Origin: Leptospira mtsangambouensis
GTDB taxonomy: Bacteria > Spirochaetota > Leptospiria > Leptospirales > Leptospiraceae
Reading direction: 5' to 3'
Length of the DNA: 64,000 bases
Assembly (NCBI RefSeq): GCF_004770475.1
Contig: NZ_RQHK01000017.1
Location: 744,001 to 808,000, forward strand
Shown: in pieces, positions 7,511 to 17,398 of the stretch
Position numbering within the stretch: the first letter of the stretch is position 1
Layout: the number at the start of each line of letters is the position of its first letter
Notes under the pieces: model-generated
What the model was told of the DNA's origin: nothing
The model's database searches: none
Seen by the model: only the letters and a program-made list of their open reading frames with translations
Program-made: the position numbers and the translations under genes

Positions 7511-10109
7511 CAGCCACAACGATATTGACGAGTTTTCCTTTTACATAGATTTCTTTTTTGATTTCTTTGCCTTCCCAGAATGGTTTTGCTTTTTCCACGG
7601 CTTTGGCAAGAGTCAAAACTTCTTTTTCCTCTATGTCACGAGGGGCAAGAAACTCTCCTCGCATCTTTCCATTCACCTGCACTACAATCGTAATATTGGC
7701 ATCCACCAAATACTTATCATCCCATTTTGGATATGGATGGTAAGCTAGGGATTCTTTATAACCAAGTTTGGCCCAAAGTTCCTCTGCTAAATGAGGTGCA
7801 AAAGGGGAGAGTGCGAGAACAAAAGGTTCCAATACTTTTTTTGGTTTTCTTGGATTACTTGTGAACTCATTGATGAAGATCATCATTTGCGATACAGCTG
7901 TGTTGAATGAGAAGTGATCGATATCGTCTTTTACTTTTTTGATTGTACGATGAAGGGTTTTGAGTTCTGCTTCGTTTGGTTCGATATCTTCTACAAAGAA
8001 GGATTCGTTTTCACCAGAATGAAAGAGTCTCCAAACTCGATTTAAGAATCGAAAGACCCCATCCACTCCGTTTTTACTCCAAGGTTTGGACATCTCAAAC
8101 GGACCCATAAACATTTCAAAAAGGCGAAGTGTGTCGGCACCAAATTCAGAAACCACATCATCCGGATTGACTACGTTTCCACGCGACTTGGACATTTTCC
8201 CTTTGTCTTCTCCAAGAATGAGGCCTTGGTGGACCAATTTTTGGAAAGGTTCTGGAGAAGAAACGTGACCCAAATCAAAAAGAATTTTATGCCAGAATCT
8301 AGAGTATAACAAGTGTAGTACGGCATGTTCTGCCCCACCCACATACACTTCGACTGGCATCCAAGCTTTTTCGAGTTCTGGATCAATGAGTTTCTCGTTG
8401 TTTCTTGGATCGATATAACGAAGATAATAATAACAAGAGCCTGCCCACTGCGGCATGGTATTGGTTTCTCTTTTTCCCACTTCGCCTGTGACTGGATCAG
8501 TATACACAAGCCAATCTTTTGCTAAGGCAAGAGGAGATTCACCAGTTCCCGAAGGTTTGAATTCTTCTAGGTCTGGCAAAACTAAAGGAAGTTCAGAATC
8601 AGAAAGAGCTTTCGGAGTTCCATCGGCAAAGTGAACAAGAGGAATGGGTTCACCCCAATACCTTTGTCTGGCAAATAACCAATCTCTGAGTTTGAATTGG
8701 ATTTTTTTGCGACCAATTCCTTTTCCTTCGGCCCAAGTCGTCATTGTTTGGAAGGCATCTTTGTAAGATTTACCATCTAACTTAACTTCTGCGGAAGAAG
8801 AGTTGATACAAACAGAGTCTTTCGAATCAAAAGCAAGGTTTGGTTCCATTTTTCCATCGATGACTTGTTTGATCGGAAGTTGGAACTTCACGGCAAAGTC
8901 ATAGTCTCTTTGGTCGTGAGCAGGAACGGCCATAATGGCACCAGTTCCATAAGAGATTAAAACATAATCGGAAATATAAATAGGAACTTTTATAGATGGA
9001 TCCGTAGGCAAACTTGCATAAGATCCTGTAAAAACTCCGGTTTTATCTTTATTCAGTTCAGTTCTTTCCAAATCACTTTTTAAAGAACAATCTTTTTGGT
9101 ATTTTTCGACTGCTGATTTTTGCTCTGCCGTGGTGAGTTCTTTTACCAAAGGATGTTCTGGAGCAAGGACAAGGTAAGTAGCACCAAAAATGGTATCAGG
9201 TCTTGTTGTATAAACGGTGATGTCTTTGGATAAGTGAGGAACAGGGAAACTCAGTTCCAATCCTTCGGATTTTCCAATCCAGTTTCTTTGCATTTCCAAA
9301 GTAGAAGTCGGCCATTCACAAAGAGAAAGATCGTTTAATAGGCGTTCGGCGTAAGCTGTGATGCGCATCATGTATTGGCGCATGGGTTTTCTTTCCACAG
9401 AATACCCTTTGGAGGTCCATTCTTCCACTTCTTCATTGGCAAGAACGGTTCCAAGTGCCTCACACCAGTTGACAGGGATATTGGCTTCATACACCAATCG
9501 GAAGTGAGATAGAATGTCTTCTTTTTCTTTGCGGGACTTTGATTTCCAATCAGAAGCAGAAAACTGCACTCCTTTCGGGAGTTCTTTTCCTTCAAAAAAA
9601 CTAGATCCTTCTCTTTCGAAGGTTTGGATCAGTTCAACAATGGGGACGGCTTTGTTTAACTTTCTGTCAAAGTAGGAATTGTAGATTTGCAAGAAAATCC
9701 ACTGGGTCCAACGGTAATAGTCGGGATGAGTGGTGGAGATTTCTCTTTCCCAGTCATACGAAAGCCCAAGGCTTTTGATTTGGCGGCGGAAAGTATCAAT
9801 ATTGTTCTTTGTAGTGGTGCGAGGGTGGACACCAGTCGTCATCGCATATCGTTCTGCGGGTAGACCAAAGGCGTCCCAACCCATCGGATGGAGGACTTCA
9901 AATCCTTCCATTCGTTTGAGTCTAGAAATGATGTCGGTGGCTGTGTATCCCTCAGGGTGGCCTACGTGAAGGCCAGCACCACTTGGGTAGGGAAACATGT
10001 CTAAACAATAGTATTTAGGTTTGGTTGAGTGTGCGTTTGTGCGAAAGGTCTGGTGGTCGTCCCAGTGTTTTTGCCATTTTTGTTCAATATCTTGGAATGG
10101 ATAATTCAT
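7506..10109 (-). CDS. leuS: Leucyl-tRNA synthetase
   Basis: Class I aminoacyl-tRNA synthetase charging tRNA-Leu in the cytoplasm. The 867 residues match the usual bacterial length. Visible signatures are the HIGH-type motif PYPSGAGLHVGHPEGY near residue 40, the CP1 editing-domain motif TTRPDTIFGATYLVLAPEHP, a second editing motif GTGAIMAVPAHDQRDYDFA, the KMSKS loop GKMSKSRGNVV near residue 640, and the anticodon-binding domain and C-terminal extension after that. Start ATG at 10109. It is preceded by a small zinc-ribbon gene 28 bp upstream on the same strand. Confidence 0.98.
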   Translation of the reverse strand: MNYPFQDIEQKWQKHWDDHQTFRTNAHSTKPKYYCLDMFPYPSGAGLHVGHPEGYTATDIISRLKRMEGFEVLHPMGWDAFGLPAERYAMTTGVHPRTTTKNNIDTFRRQIKSLGLSYDWEREISTTHPDYYRWTQWIFLQIYNSYFDRKLNKAVPIVELIQTFEREGSSFFEGKELPKGVQFSASDWKSKSRKEKEDILSHFRLVYEANIPVNWCEALGTVLANEEVEEWTSKGYSVERKPMRQYMMRITAYAERLLNDLSLCEWPTSTLEMQRNWIGKSEGLELSFPVPHLSKDITVYTTRPDTIFGATYLVLAPEHPLVKELTTAEQKSAVEKYQKDCSLKSDLERTELNKDKTGVFTGSYASLPTDPSIKVPIYISDYVLISYGTGAIMAVPAHDQRDYDFAVKFQLPIKQVIDGKMEPNLAFDSKDSVCINSSSAEVKLDGKSYKDAFQTMTTWAEGKGIGRKKIQFKLRDWLFARQRYWGEPIPLVHFADGTPKALSDSELPLVLPDLEEFKPSGTGESPLALAKDWLVYTDPVTGEVGKRETNTMPQWAGSCYYYLRYIDPRNNEKLIDPELEKAWMPVEVYVGGAEHAVLHLLYSRFWHKILFDLGHVSSPEPFQKLVHQGLILGEDKGKMSKSRGNVVNPDDVVSEFGADTLRLFEMFMGPFEMSKPWSKNGVDGVFRFLNRVWRLFHSGENESFFVEDIEPNEAELKTLHRTIKKVKDDIDHFSFNTAVSQMMIFINEFTSNPRKPKKVLEPFVLALSPFAPHLAEELWAKLGYKESLAYHPYPKWDDKYLVDANITIVVQVNGKMRGEFLAPRDIEEKEVLTLAKAVEKAKPFWEGKEIKKEIYVKGKLVNIVVAG

Positions 10110-10137
10110 CGACTAACGTAGAGAAAGTGTAGTAATT

Positions 10138-10362
10138 CTACTTTCTCACGGAGTCGATGATTTTTACAAGCTTTTTGAAACTCTTGGACAGACAAACTTT
10201 ACAGAGATTGTATTGATAAAGGTTCGTGACGGATCCACATTCCGCACAAGGTTTAAGATTGTTGATTTTCACATTCATAAAGTCTGCAGTATTTATCTTT
10301 GTATTGCATTCGAGCATTCTATATTTACCTGTATGAGTCCGCTTATCGACAGTGCTGTTCAT
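10138..10362 (-). CDS. Small zinc-ribbon hypothetical protein
   Basis: 74 residues. The C-terminal half has two cysteine pairs, PCAECGSV and LCKVCLSKS, spaced like a treble-clef or zinc-ribbon knuckle, followed by a basic helix. An additional lone Cys lies in the N-terminal part. The ATG at 10362 follows GGGAAG closely; a shorter form from an internal ATG (MNVKINNLKPCAEC) is possible because the conserved-looking part begins there. It lies 28 bp before leuS on the same strand and may share its transcript. Family and function not recognised. No ORF overlaps it convincingly on the other strand. Confidence 0.55.
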   Translation of the reverse strand: MNSTVDKRTHTGKYRMLECNTKINTADFMNVKINNLKPCAECGSVTNLYQYNLCKVCLSKSFKKLVKIIDSVRK

Positions 10363-10528
10363 AACTTCCCAAAATTCCTAAAAATAGGGGTCGGGGAAAC
10401 ACTACGATGAAGTTACTTTATATGAAACCCGCCCTTTGGGGTCAAAAAAAATTAGGATGTACGCTCAAAAAGATAAGTAAAAATTTGTCAGAATTTTTTC
10501 GAATCGGTGCAATATAGTTGGAACGAAA

Positions 10529-10663
10529 ATGAAAATTAAAAAAATTATAACTGTTACGGAAAAAATTAAAAAATCGTTGTTAGGCGGTATTTTTTCTGAT
10601 AAATGCCCGTTATTAGTCATGTCTTATGTGTTAGGCGATAAAATCTTTGGGGGAAAAACCTAG
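10529..10663 (+). CDS. 44-residue basic small protein or leader peptide coupled to the ABC transporter gene
   Basis: An ATG at 10529, preceded by GGAACG, opens 44 codons that end in TAG at 10661-10663. The last base of this TAG is the first base of the GTG start of the ABC ATPase, a TAGTG overlap typical of translational coupling. The peptide starts MKIKKIITVTEKIKKSLLGG and contains one Cys; it has a basic N-terminus and a mildly hydrophobic middle, with no clear membrane helix. It occupies nearly half of the 300-bp gap 10363-10662. It could be a coupled small protein, a regulatory leader, or chance. The remaining part of the gap (10363-10528) shows no convincing gene; a TTGTCA hexamer at 10485-10490 is the best promoter fragment but has no well-placed -10. 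Confidence 0.4.
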   Translation: MKIKKIITVTEKIKKSLLGGIFSDKCPLLVMSYVLGDKIFGGKT

Positions 10664-11439
10664 TGTTGGAATTTAAAAATGTGTTCAAATCATTTCACAA
10701 TGAATCGGAAACGATTGATGTGTTGAAAAATATTTCATTTCGCATTGAAACGGGTGAATTTGTAGCGATTATAGGCCCATCAGGATCTGGTAAATCAACT
10801 CTTCTTGGTGTAGCGGCCGGTCTAGATAAACCAGATACAGGGGTTGTGGCACTAGATGGAACCGATCTCACAAAGGAAAATGAATCAAATCTTGCTGATT
10901 TACGTGCAGACAAAATTGGTTTTATCTTTCAAAACTTCCAATTACTCCCTGGTCTCAATGCCATTGAGAATGTAGGGATTCCGTTGTACTTAAAATCTTC
11001 ACTGACTGAAGCAGAGATTTTAAAAAAATCAGAAAAAATTTTAGAATCAGTTGCTATGTCTCACAGAGCGACACATTTCCCAAAACAGTTGTCAGGTGGT
11101 GAAGAACAAAGAATTGCCATTGCAAGAAGTTTTGTAAACGATCCAAAAGTAATTTTTGCAGATGAACCAACTGCCAATTTAGATTTTAAAAATAGTAAAA
11201 CTGTTTTAGATCTTTTGCTATATAGAAACAAAGAACAAGGAACCACTCTTGTTGTGGTCACTCATGATCCCGATGTGGCAAAGCTGGCAGACCGTGTTTT
11301 GGAGATGAAAGATGGGGAAATTATTTCGGATTCTCGCAATAAAAATAATTCAAAGAAGAGTTCTTCCCAAAAATTGATCGCAAAAAAGACCACCAAACAA
11401 AAGAAAACGACAGGCCTTGTTAAGAAGGTTAGTAGATGA
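10663..11439 (+). CDS. ABC transporter ATP-binding protein, LolD/YbbA (MacB-type) family
   Basis: 258 residues. Walker A GPSGSGKSTLLG, Q-loop FIFQNFQLLPGLNAIENV, signature LSGGEEQRIAIARSF (normally LSGGEQQRVAIARA), Walker B VIFADEPTANLD, and H-loop VVTHDPDVA are all present. The FQLLPxLxAxENVxxP pattern is typical of ATPases that power FtsX-like permeases in lipoprotein release, toxin or drug export, or mechanotransmission. Start is GTG at 10663. The last 35 residues or so form an unusual lysine/serine-rich basic tail (SRNKNNSKKSSSQK onward) that ordinary LolD lacks. The stop overlaps the permease start by four bases (ATGA). Confidence 0.93.
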   Translation: MLEFKNVFKSFHNESETIDVLKNISFRIETGEFVAIIGPSGSGKSTLLGVAAGLDKPDTGVVALDGTDLTKENESNLADLRADKIGFIFQNFQLLPGLNAIENVGIPLYLKSSLTEAEILKKSEKILESVAMSHRATHFPKQLSGGEEQRIAIARSFVNDPKVIFADEPTANLDFKNSKTVLDLLLYRNKEQGTTLVVVTHDPDVAKLADRVLEMKDGEIISDSRNKNNSKKSSSQKLIAKKTTKQKKTTGLVKKVSR

Positions 11440-13979
11440 AAGTTTCCCTTTTTCGTTTTTACTTAAAACGTGAGCTTTTCTCTCGGTTTCGGTATTCTTT
11501 ACTCATTGTTGTGTCTATCACCCTTGGTGTGGGTTCTGTAATTGGAATCCATTCCTACAAAGACAATACGGCAAATGCCATTAAAAAAGAGGCAAAATCG
11601 ATAATGGGGGCCGATATCGCCCTGCAATCCCCCCAAGAAATCACAAAAACAGCAGAAAAATTGGTCGAAACAAGCCTACCCAAGGGCTCAGAAACCAGTG
11701 CTTCCATCCAGTTTTTATCCATGATTTCCAATGAATCGGGGGAAGAAAACTCCCTTAGTTTCATCAAAGCGGTCGAAACCAATTACCCTTTCTATGGGGA
11801 AATGAAAACCGAACCGGAATCAGCGTATCGCAATTTAAAACCAAACCAAGTTCTACTCGATAAATCTCTCGTGGAAAATCTCAAGCTGAAACTGGGGGAC
11901 CGTGTTCGTTTGGGTGATAGTTTACTCGTGTTAGCTGGTGTTGTGGTAAAAGAACCGGGTGCTGTGGGTTCCTTTGTGGGATCGGCTCCAGGTTCTATCA
12001 TTTTGAGAGATACGGCAAACAGGACAGGGCTTGTCCAACGAGGAAGTCGCATTCGTTATACCATTTATGCAAAATTTCCGGAAACTGTTGATAGTTTGGG
12101 TTGGAAGGACAAAGAGTTTGAAGCTCTCATCAAAGAAGATTTAACCATCTATCACAATACAGAAGTCAATTCGGGATCCCAACAGTTTATCAAAAACACT
12201 TTTGATTATATGGCACTCCTAGCTCTTGCGGGCTTTTTTTTAGGAGCCATTTCTGTTTATACAGCCGTTCGCACTCGGTTACTCGAAAAACGAAATGAAA
12301 TTGCGATCTTAATGTGTCTTGGTGCCAAACCGAATGTAATTTTACTTTTGGTTTTTGCTGAAATATTCATTTTATCAATACTAGGAACCACTCTTGGTCT
12401 TGTCCTTGGGTATGGGATCCAATCGGTATTACCTGATATCAGTGGTCTGATGTCAGTAGAAACTGGCATTGCCTTTGGCCTTTCTTTTTCTTCTCTTTTA
12501 TGGAGTATGGTGCTTGGTGTGGTGTTACCACTTCTTATCTCTATTCCCCTTGTATTAGAAACAAGATCTGTCAAACCTTTGGCAGCATTAAAAGAAGTGG
12601 AATCACAAACCAGTGGAAAACTTTCCACATCCAAATGGCAATTTGGATCTTTCCTTTTGATTTATCTTTTGTTTACCAGTCTTGCCGTGCTCGAAACAGA
12701 AAGTATCTTTAAAGGAATTTTGTTTACATTGGTTTTATTAACCTTACCTATTCTTGTGTACGGATTGTACATTTTGTTTGGGCTACTCATCACAAAAATT
12801 TCTAAATTGGGATGGTTATCCAAAGAATGGAGCCTTGTGACAAAAAAAGTCACTCGTAAATCGGGAGCTTTACGGCTTTCCATCATTGGACTTGGATCGG
12901 CACTCTTCATCCTCACCTTATCACTCATCTTACAAGAGAGTTTACTCGAACTGAGTGGGGCCCGCGAGATCGAACGTAGACCCAATATGTTTCTATTGGA
13001 CATCCGAGAAACTCAGAAAGATGATCTTCTAACGGCCATTAAAATCTTTCCTGTAGAAAAACAATATTTGGCTCCTGTGATTGGAGCAAGACTTTCCAAA
13101 GTGAATGGGGAACCCATCAAAAAAGAAGATACCATCAAAAACGCAATGGATCGCAACTGGCGGGCTACTGCAAGAACCCGGGAATATTTTTTATCTTACC
13201 GGGATGATTTGTATGATACCGAAGAGGTGACCAAAGGATCGTGGTGGGACGAATCGGGGCGCAATGAAATCTCCGTAGAACGAGATTTTGCTGGGTATTT
13301 GCAGGCGGGAGTGGGGGATGAACTTACTTTCAATGTCCAAGGCCGTGAAGTTTCGGGAAAAATTTCTAACCTTCGTTCAGTGAACTGGGCCGATATGAAA
13401 CCAAACTTTGTGGTTCTATTTTCCAAAGGGATTTTGGAGAAGGCTCCTCGGTTTTATATCGTTTCCTTACTCATTGATTCTAGTGAAAACAGATACCAAT
13501 TGCAGAAGGTCATAGTGAACCGATTTCCCAATATCACCGTGATTGATACGGAAAAAACAATCCAAGCCTTTATGGGAATTTTGGAAAAGGTGACACAGAT
13601 GATGGCTCTTATGACTGCTTTTATCTTAGCAGCATCCTTTGTTCTCGTATTTACAACCTTATATGCGAGCCAATCGGAAAGAAAACGGGAATTTGCTTTG
13701 TTACGAGTGATTGGTGCGAACAGCCGCTTTATGGTAAAACATTTTCTACGAGAAGCATTGCTGGTTTCTATAATTTCCTTTCTACTGGGACTTGTTTATT
13801 CCATTGTTTCCAACGAGGTTTTAAACCGTTCGGTATTACAACTAAGAAGTGTCTATCCTTACGGACAATTGGTGTTTGTGTTTTTAGGAATTTGTTTTGT
13901 TACGGTGAGTTTGTATACGTTAGGACTATTTAGTTTCTTTCGCATGCCAACGAAGACGGTTCTTAAGGAAATTAAATAA
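11436..13979 (+). CDS. FtsX-like ABC transporter permease, YbbP type
   Basis: 847-residue inner-membrane protein. It has an N-terminal helix (about residues 18-40), a large periplasmic domain, a block of membrane helices (about 255-380) whose first is followed by the FtsX signature with RTRLLEKRNEIAILMCLGAKP, further helices (about 405-465), a second periplasmic domain, and a final group with SERKREFALLRVIGANSRFM (about 745-840). Two FtsX repeats in one chain plus about ten helices match YbbP (whose partner is YbbA) rather than LolC/LolE. It forms the transporter with the preceding ATPase. The substrate is unknown; lipoprotein, lipid or peptide export are possible. The gene ends before a strong hairpin at 14083. 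Confidence 0.88.
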   Translation: MKVSLFRFYLKRELFSRFRYSLLIVVSITLGVGSVIGIHSYKDNTANAIKKEAKSIMGADIALQSPQEITKTAEKLVETSLPKGSETSASIQFLSMISNESGEENSLSFIKAVETNYPFYGEMKTEPESAYRNLKPNQVLLDKSLVENLKLKLGDRVRLGDSLLVLAGVVVKEPGAVGSFVGSAPGSIILRDTANRTGLVQRGSRIRYTIYAKFPETVDSLGWKDKEFEALIKEDLTIYHNTEVNSGSQQFIKNTFDYMALLALAGFFLGAISVYTAVRTRLLEKRNEIAILMCLGAKPNVILLLVFAEIFILSILGTTLGLVLGYGIQSVLPDISGLMSVETGIAFGLSFSSLLWSMVLGVVLPLLISIPLVLETRSVKPLAALKEVESQTSGKLSTSKWQFGSFLLIYLLFTSLAVLETESIFKGILFTLVLLTLPILVYGLYILFGLLITKISKLGWLSKEWSLVTKKVTRKSGALRLSIIGLGSALFILTLSLILQESLLELSGAREIERRPNMFLLDIRETQKDDLLTAIKIFPVEKQYLAPVIGARLSKVNGEPIKKEDTIKNAMDRNWRATARTREYFLSYRDDLYDTEEVTKGSWWDESGRNEISVERDFAGYLQAGVGDELTFNVQGREVSGKISNLRSVNWADMKPNFVVLFSKGILEKAPRFYIVSLLIDSSENRYQLQKVIVNRFPNITVIDTEKTIQAFMGILEKVTQMMALMTAFILAASFVLVFTTLYASQSERKREFALLRVIGANSRFMVKHFLREALLVSIISFLLGLVYSIVSNEVLNRSVLQLRSVYPYGQLVFVFLGICFVTVSLYTLGLFSFFRMPTKTVLKEIK

Positions 13980-14082
13980 AGAGAAGATTCGGTGTATGAA
14001 TCAGATCTTATTTGTATGAGTTCTTTTGTAATACAAAGATGAGAATTTAAATTAAGAAAGTTATTTCTATCTCGTTAAAAAC

Positions 14083-14112
14083 AAAAAAGCCCGGTTTGTT
14101 TGCCGGGCTTTC
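14083..14112. terminator. Bidirectional intrinsic terminator between permease gene and fcpA
   Basis: AAAAAAGCCCGG, loop TTTGTTTG, CCGGGCTTTC. A six-base GC stem extended by A-T pairs, with A-rich left and T-rich right flanks. It sits between two genes that converge and can end both transcripts. Confidence 0.85.
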
Positions 14113-14136
14113 TCATTGAAAGAGATGTTTTCGGGA

Positions 14137-15063
<927 letters not shown>

Positions 15064-15266
15064 TCAATATTTTGAAGGAATAGGTTTATCTATTTCTTCA
15101 ATGAAAGTATCGGAATGGCAAGAGTCAATAATAACGAATTAATGAGGAAAAAAACCTAATCATGAACTTTTTCTTCCGATTCTCTTTGATTTAAAGGGAC
15201 ATAAGTCCTGAAACACCTAAAAAATCTCATTCCTTGACAGCTTAGAGAATTCGAGAAGATTGCTCC

Positions 15267-16136
15267 TTGGAGATGAATTTATCCGAAATTACTGCCATCC
15301 GGGACGGAAATCCACAGTGCAAAACCTGTGGTGGGGTCGGAATTACCTTAGCCGAACATGTTCGCGGCTCTCGTTCTGGTGCCCTAGTCCTTTGCCATTG
15401 TATCGGTAGCGACTGTAACACTTGTGAGTCGAAGGGGCAGGCCCCTTTTATGACTTTTGACAGGAAGTTGGACAAAATGCTCCCTTGTGTTTGCCATAAT
15501 GCAAGGTTTTCCCTTCGCAACCTAGAGAATTTAGTCGAAAAGGCCAACGTTCCCGCGAGGTATCGTTTCCAATTTTTGTCCAACATCGACATTGGAGATA
15601 CCGCAAACGACCCTGATATGTCCTTTATCATTGCTCATGACTGGGCCAATGAACTTGTTCATAAGTTTAAGAACCCTGATTTTTCCCCACAAGGATTTTA
15701 CCTTTGGGGTGGGACTGGATCTGGGAAAACCTTACTCGCCTGCGTCATTTTGAATGAACTGATCTTTCGTTATGGGATTACATGTAAGTATGCTAAGGTG
15801 AATAAAGACTTTTTATCTGCCATTCGCGATACTTACCAATCCGATAGCGAAACTCATGGGCAAGAACGTTCCATTGAAAAGGAATTTGCAAACGTGGATG
15901 TCCTCGTGATTGATGATTTTGGAGTCCAAAAAGAATCAGAATTCAACAATCGAAAGTTATACGATCTCATTGATAGTCGTTATGAACAAGAAAAACTGAC
16001 CCTTCTTACTTCGAACCATTCACTCATCGAATGGAGAGACCGAGGCCAAGGCCGCATTTATTCCCGTCTTATGGAAATGACAAAGGAGATTGAACTTAAG
16101 TGTCCGGATTACCGCACTAAGTTTGTAAAGAGGTAA
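15267..16136 (+). CDS. DnaC-like AAA+ ATPase with N-terminal cysteine-rich zinc module
   Basis: 289 residues. The C-terminal two thirds are a DnaC/IstB-type ATPase: Walker A GGTGSGKTLLACVILNEL (about residues 149-166), Walker B DVLVIDDFGVQKES, sensor LLTSNHSL, and arginine-finger region GRIYSRLMEM. Such proteins load replicative helicase or act in primosome assembly. The first 85 residues are cysteine-rich: CKTCGGVG, LCHCIGSDCNTCESKG and PCVCHN, two of them close to the DnaJ CxxCxGxG zinc knuckle. Start could be TTG at 15267, preceded by GAGAAG, or ATG at 15273. It lies four bases before folK, so the operon is ATPase-folK-panB. Exact role not known. Confidence 0.75.
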   Translation: MEMNLSEITAIRDGNPQCKTCGGVGITLAEHVRGSRSGALVLCHCIGSDCNTCESKGQAPFMTFDRKLDKMLPCVCHNARFSLRNLENLVEKANVPARYRFQFLSNIDIGDTANDPDMSFIIAHDWANELVHKFKNPDFSPQGFYLWGGTGSGKTLLACVILNELIFRYGITCKYAKVNKDFLSAIRDTYQSDSETHGQERSIEKEFANVDVLVIDDFGVQKESEFNNRKLYDLIDSRYEQEKLTLLTSNHSLIEWRDRGQGRIYSRLMEMTKEIELKCPDYRTKFVKR

Positions 16137-16140
16137 GATT

Positions 16141-16614
16141 ATGAAATATTCCAATATTGCCTTTTTGTCTCTGGGTTCCAACATCGGTGACAGACACCAT
16201 TTTATGGACCAGGCAATTTGGGAAATTTCAACCTTACCAGAAGTTCAAATTTTAAAACAATCCGAACGATTGGAAACTGCCCCACTCGAAAACACAAACC
16301 AACCTTACTTTCTCAATCAAATTTTGAAGGTGATGGTTTCTTCTGCTTTTACTCTACCATGTTTGTTGGATTCTCTCCAAGCCATTGAAGATAAATTGGG
16401 GAGGAAACGTAGGTCTTGGAAAGGCCCAAGAGAAATTGATATCGATATCCTAACTTACGAAGCAGTCGTGATGAAAACAGATTTTTTACACCTGCCTCAC
16501 CATTCGCTTTATTCAAGACCATTCATAAAACAACTGTTAACCGATATGGGAGAAATCGGAGTGTATGCACTCTTTTTGGAACTAAACCATGAAAAACATT
16601 ATTCTACAGTATAA
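16141..16614 (+). CDS. folK: 2-amino-4-hydroxy-6-hydroxymethyldihydropteridine pyrophosphokinase
   Basis: Transfers pyrophosphate from ATP to 6-hydroxymethyl-7,8-dihydropterin in folate synthesis. The 157-residue sequence has the N-terminal FLSLGSNIGDR, the substrate-loop region with RLETAPLENTNQPYFLNQIL, and the HPPK signature RRSWKGPREIDIDILTY carrying the metal-binding DxD. It follows the DnaC-like gene by four bases and overlaps panB by 26 bp, consistent with one transcript supplying folate and pantothenate precursors. No folP or folB is adjacent. Confidence 0.95.
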   Translation: MKYSNIAFLSLGSNIGDRHHFMDQAIWEISTLPEVQILKQSERLETAPLENTNQPYFLNQILKVMVSSAFTLPCLLDSLQAIEDKLGRKRRSWKGPREIDIDILTYEAVVMKTDFLHLPHHSLYSRPFIKQLLTDMGEIGVYALFLELNHEKHYSTV

Positions 16615-17395
16615 AAAAAAATACGATGCGGGAGAACCAATCTCTGTCATCACCTGCTACGATTATACCTTTGCGACTCTATTCAACCGAACGGAAGTAG
16701 ATTGTATCCTTGTCGGAGATTCTCTGGGAATGGTGATCCAAGGAAACCAGTCTACACTTCCTGTGACTTTAGATGAAATCATCTATCATACAAAGGCAGT
16801 TTGTAAAGGCGCTCCCGACAAAACCATTGTTGCCGACTTACCATTTTTATCTTACCAAACATCGATCGAAGAAGGAATTCGTTCTGCAGGACGTGTCTTA
16901 AAAGAGACAAATGCATCTTGTGTGAAACTAGAAGGGGATTCTGAATTTATCATCGAACTGACAAAAAGAATGACGGAATCAGGAATTCCTGTTTTTGCCC
17001 ATTTAGGTCTCACACCACAATCGGTCCATACCCTCGGAGGACACCGTGTCCAAGGAAAAACCGAAGCTGCCCGCTCCAAAATGGTTCGTAAAGCTAGAGA
17101 ACTAGCCGAAGCAGGCGCCTTTGCTTTGTTACTCGAGATGGTTCCTGAATCTCTCGGAAAAGAAATCACGGAATCCATTCGCATTCCTACCATTGGGATT
17201 GGAGCCGGTAAATACACATCAGGCCAAGTACTTGTGATGCAGGATTTACTCGGCCTCAATGAAGACTTTCATCCTAAGTTTTTAAAGAAGTTTGGGAATC
17301 TTGCGGGGTCTGTAAAGGATGCGGTGAATTTATACCACCGCGAAGTTTCGAAACGTGAGTATCCTTCGGAAGCCCACGCGTTTTTAGATACGTAA
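16589..17395 (+). CDS. panB: 3-methyl-2-oxobutanoate hydroxymethyltransferase
   Basis: Adds the hydroxymethyl group of 5,10-methylene-tetrahydrofolate to 2-oxoisovalerate, the first step of pantothenate synthesis. 268 residues. Family motifs: ITCYDYTFATLFN, CILVGDSLGMVIQGNQSTLPVTLDE (metal-binding Asp), VKLEGDSE, VFAHLGLTPQSVHTLGG, and IGIGAGKYTSGQVLVMQDLLGL. The ATG at 16589 lies inside the end of folK and is preceded by TTGGAAC. The use of a folate cofactor may explain pairing with folK. It converges on the DAHP synthase gene with three bases between stops. Confidence 0.96.
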   Translation: MKNIILQYKKKYDAGEPISVITCYDYTFATLFNRTEVDCILVGDSLGMVIQGNQSTLPVTLDEIIYHTKAVCKGAPDKTIVADLPFLSYQTSIEEGIRSAGRVLKETNASCVKLEGDSEFIIELTKRMTESGIPVFAHLGLTPQSVHTLGGHRVQGKTEAARSKMVRKARELAEAGAFALLLEMVPESLGKEITESIRIPTIGIGAGKYTSGQVLVMQDLLGLNEDFHPKFLKKFGNLAGSVKDAVNLYHREVSKREYPSEAHAFLDT

Positions 17396-17398
17396 ACT

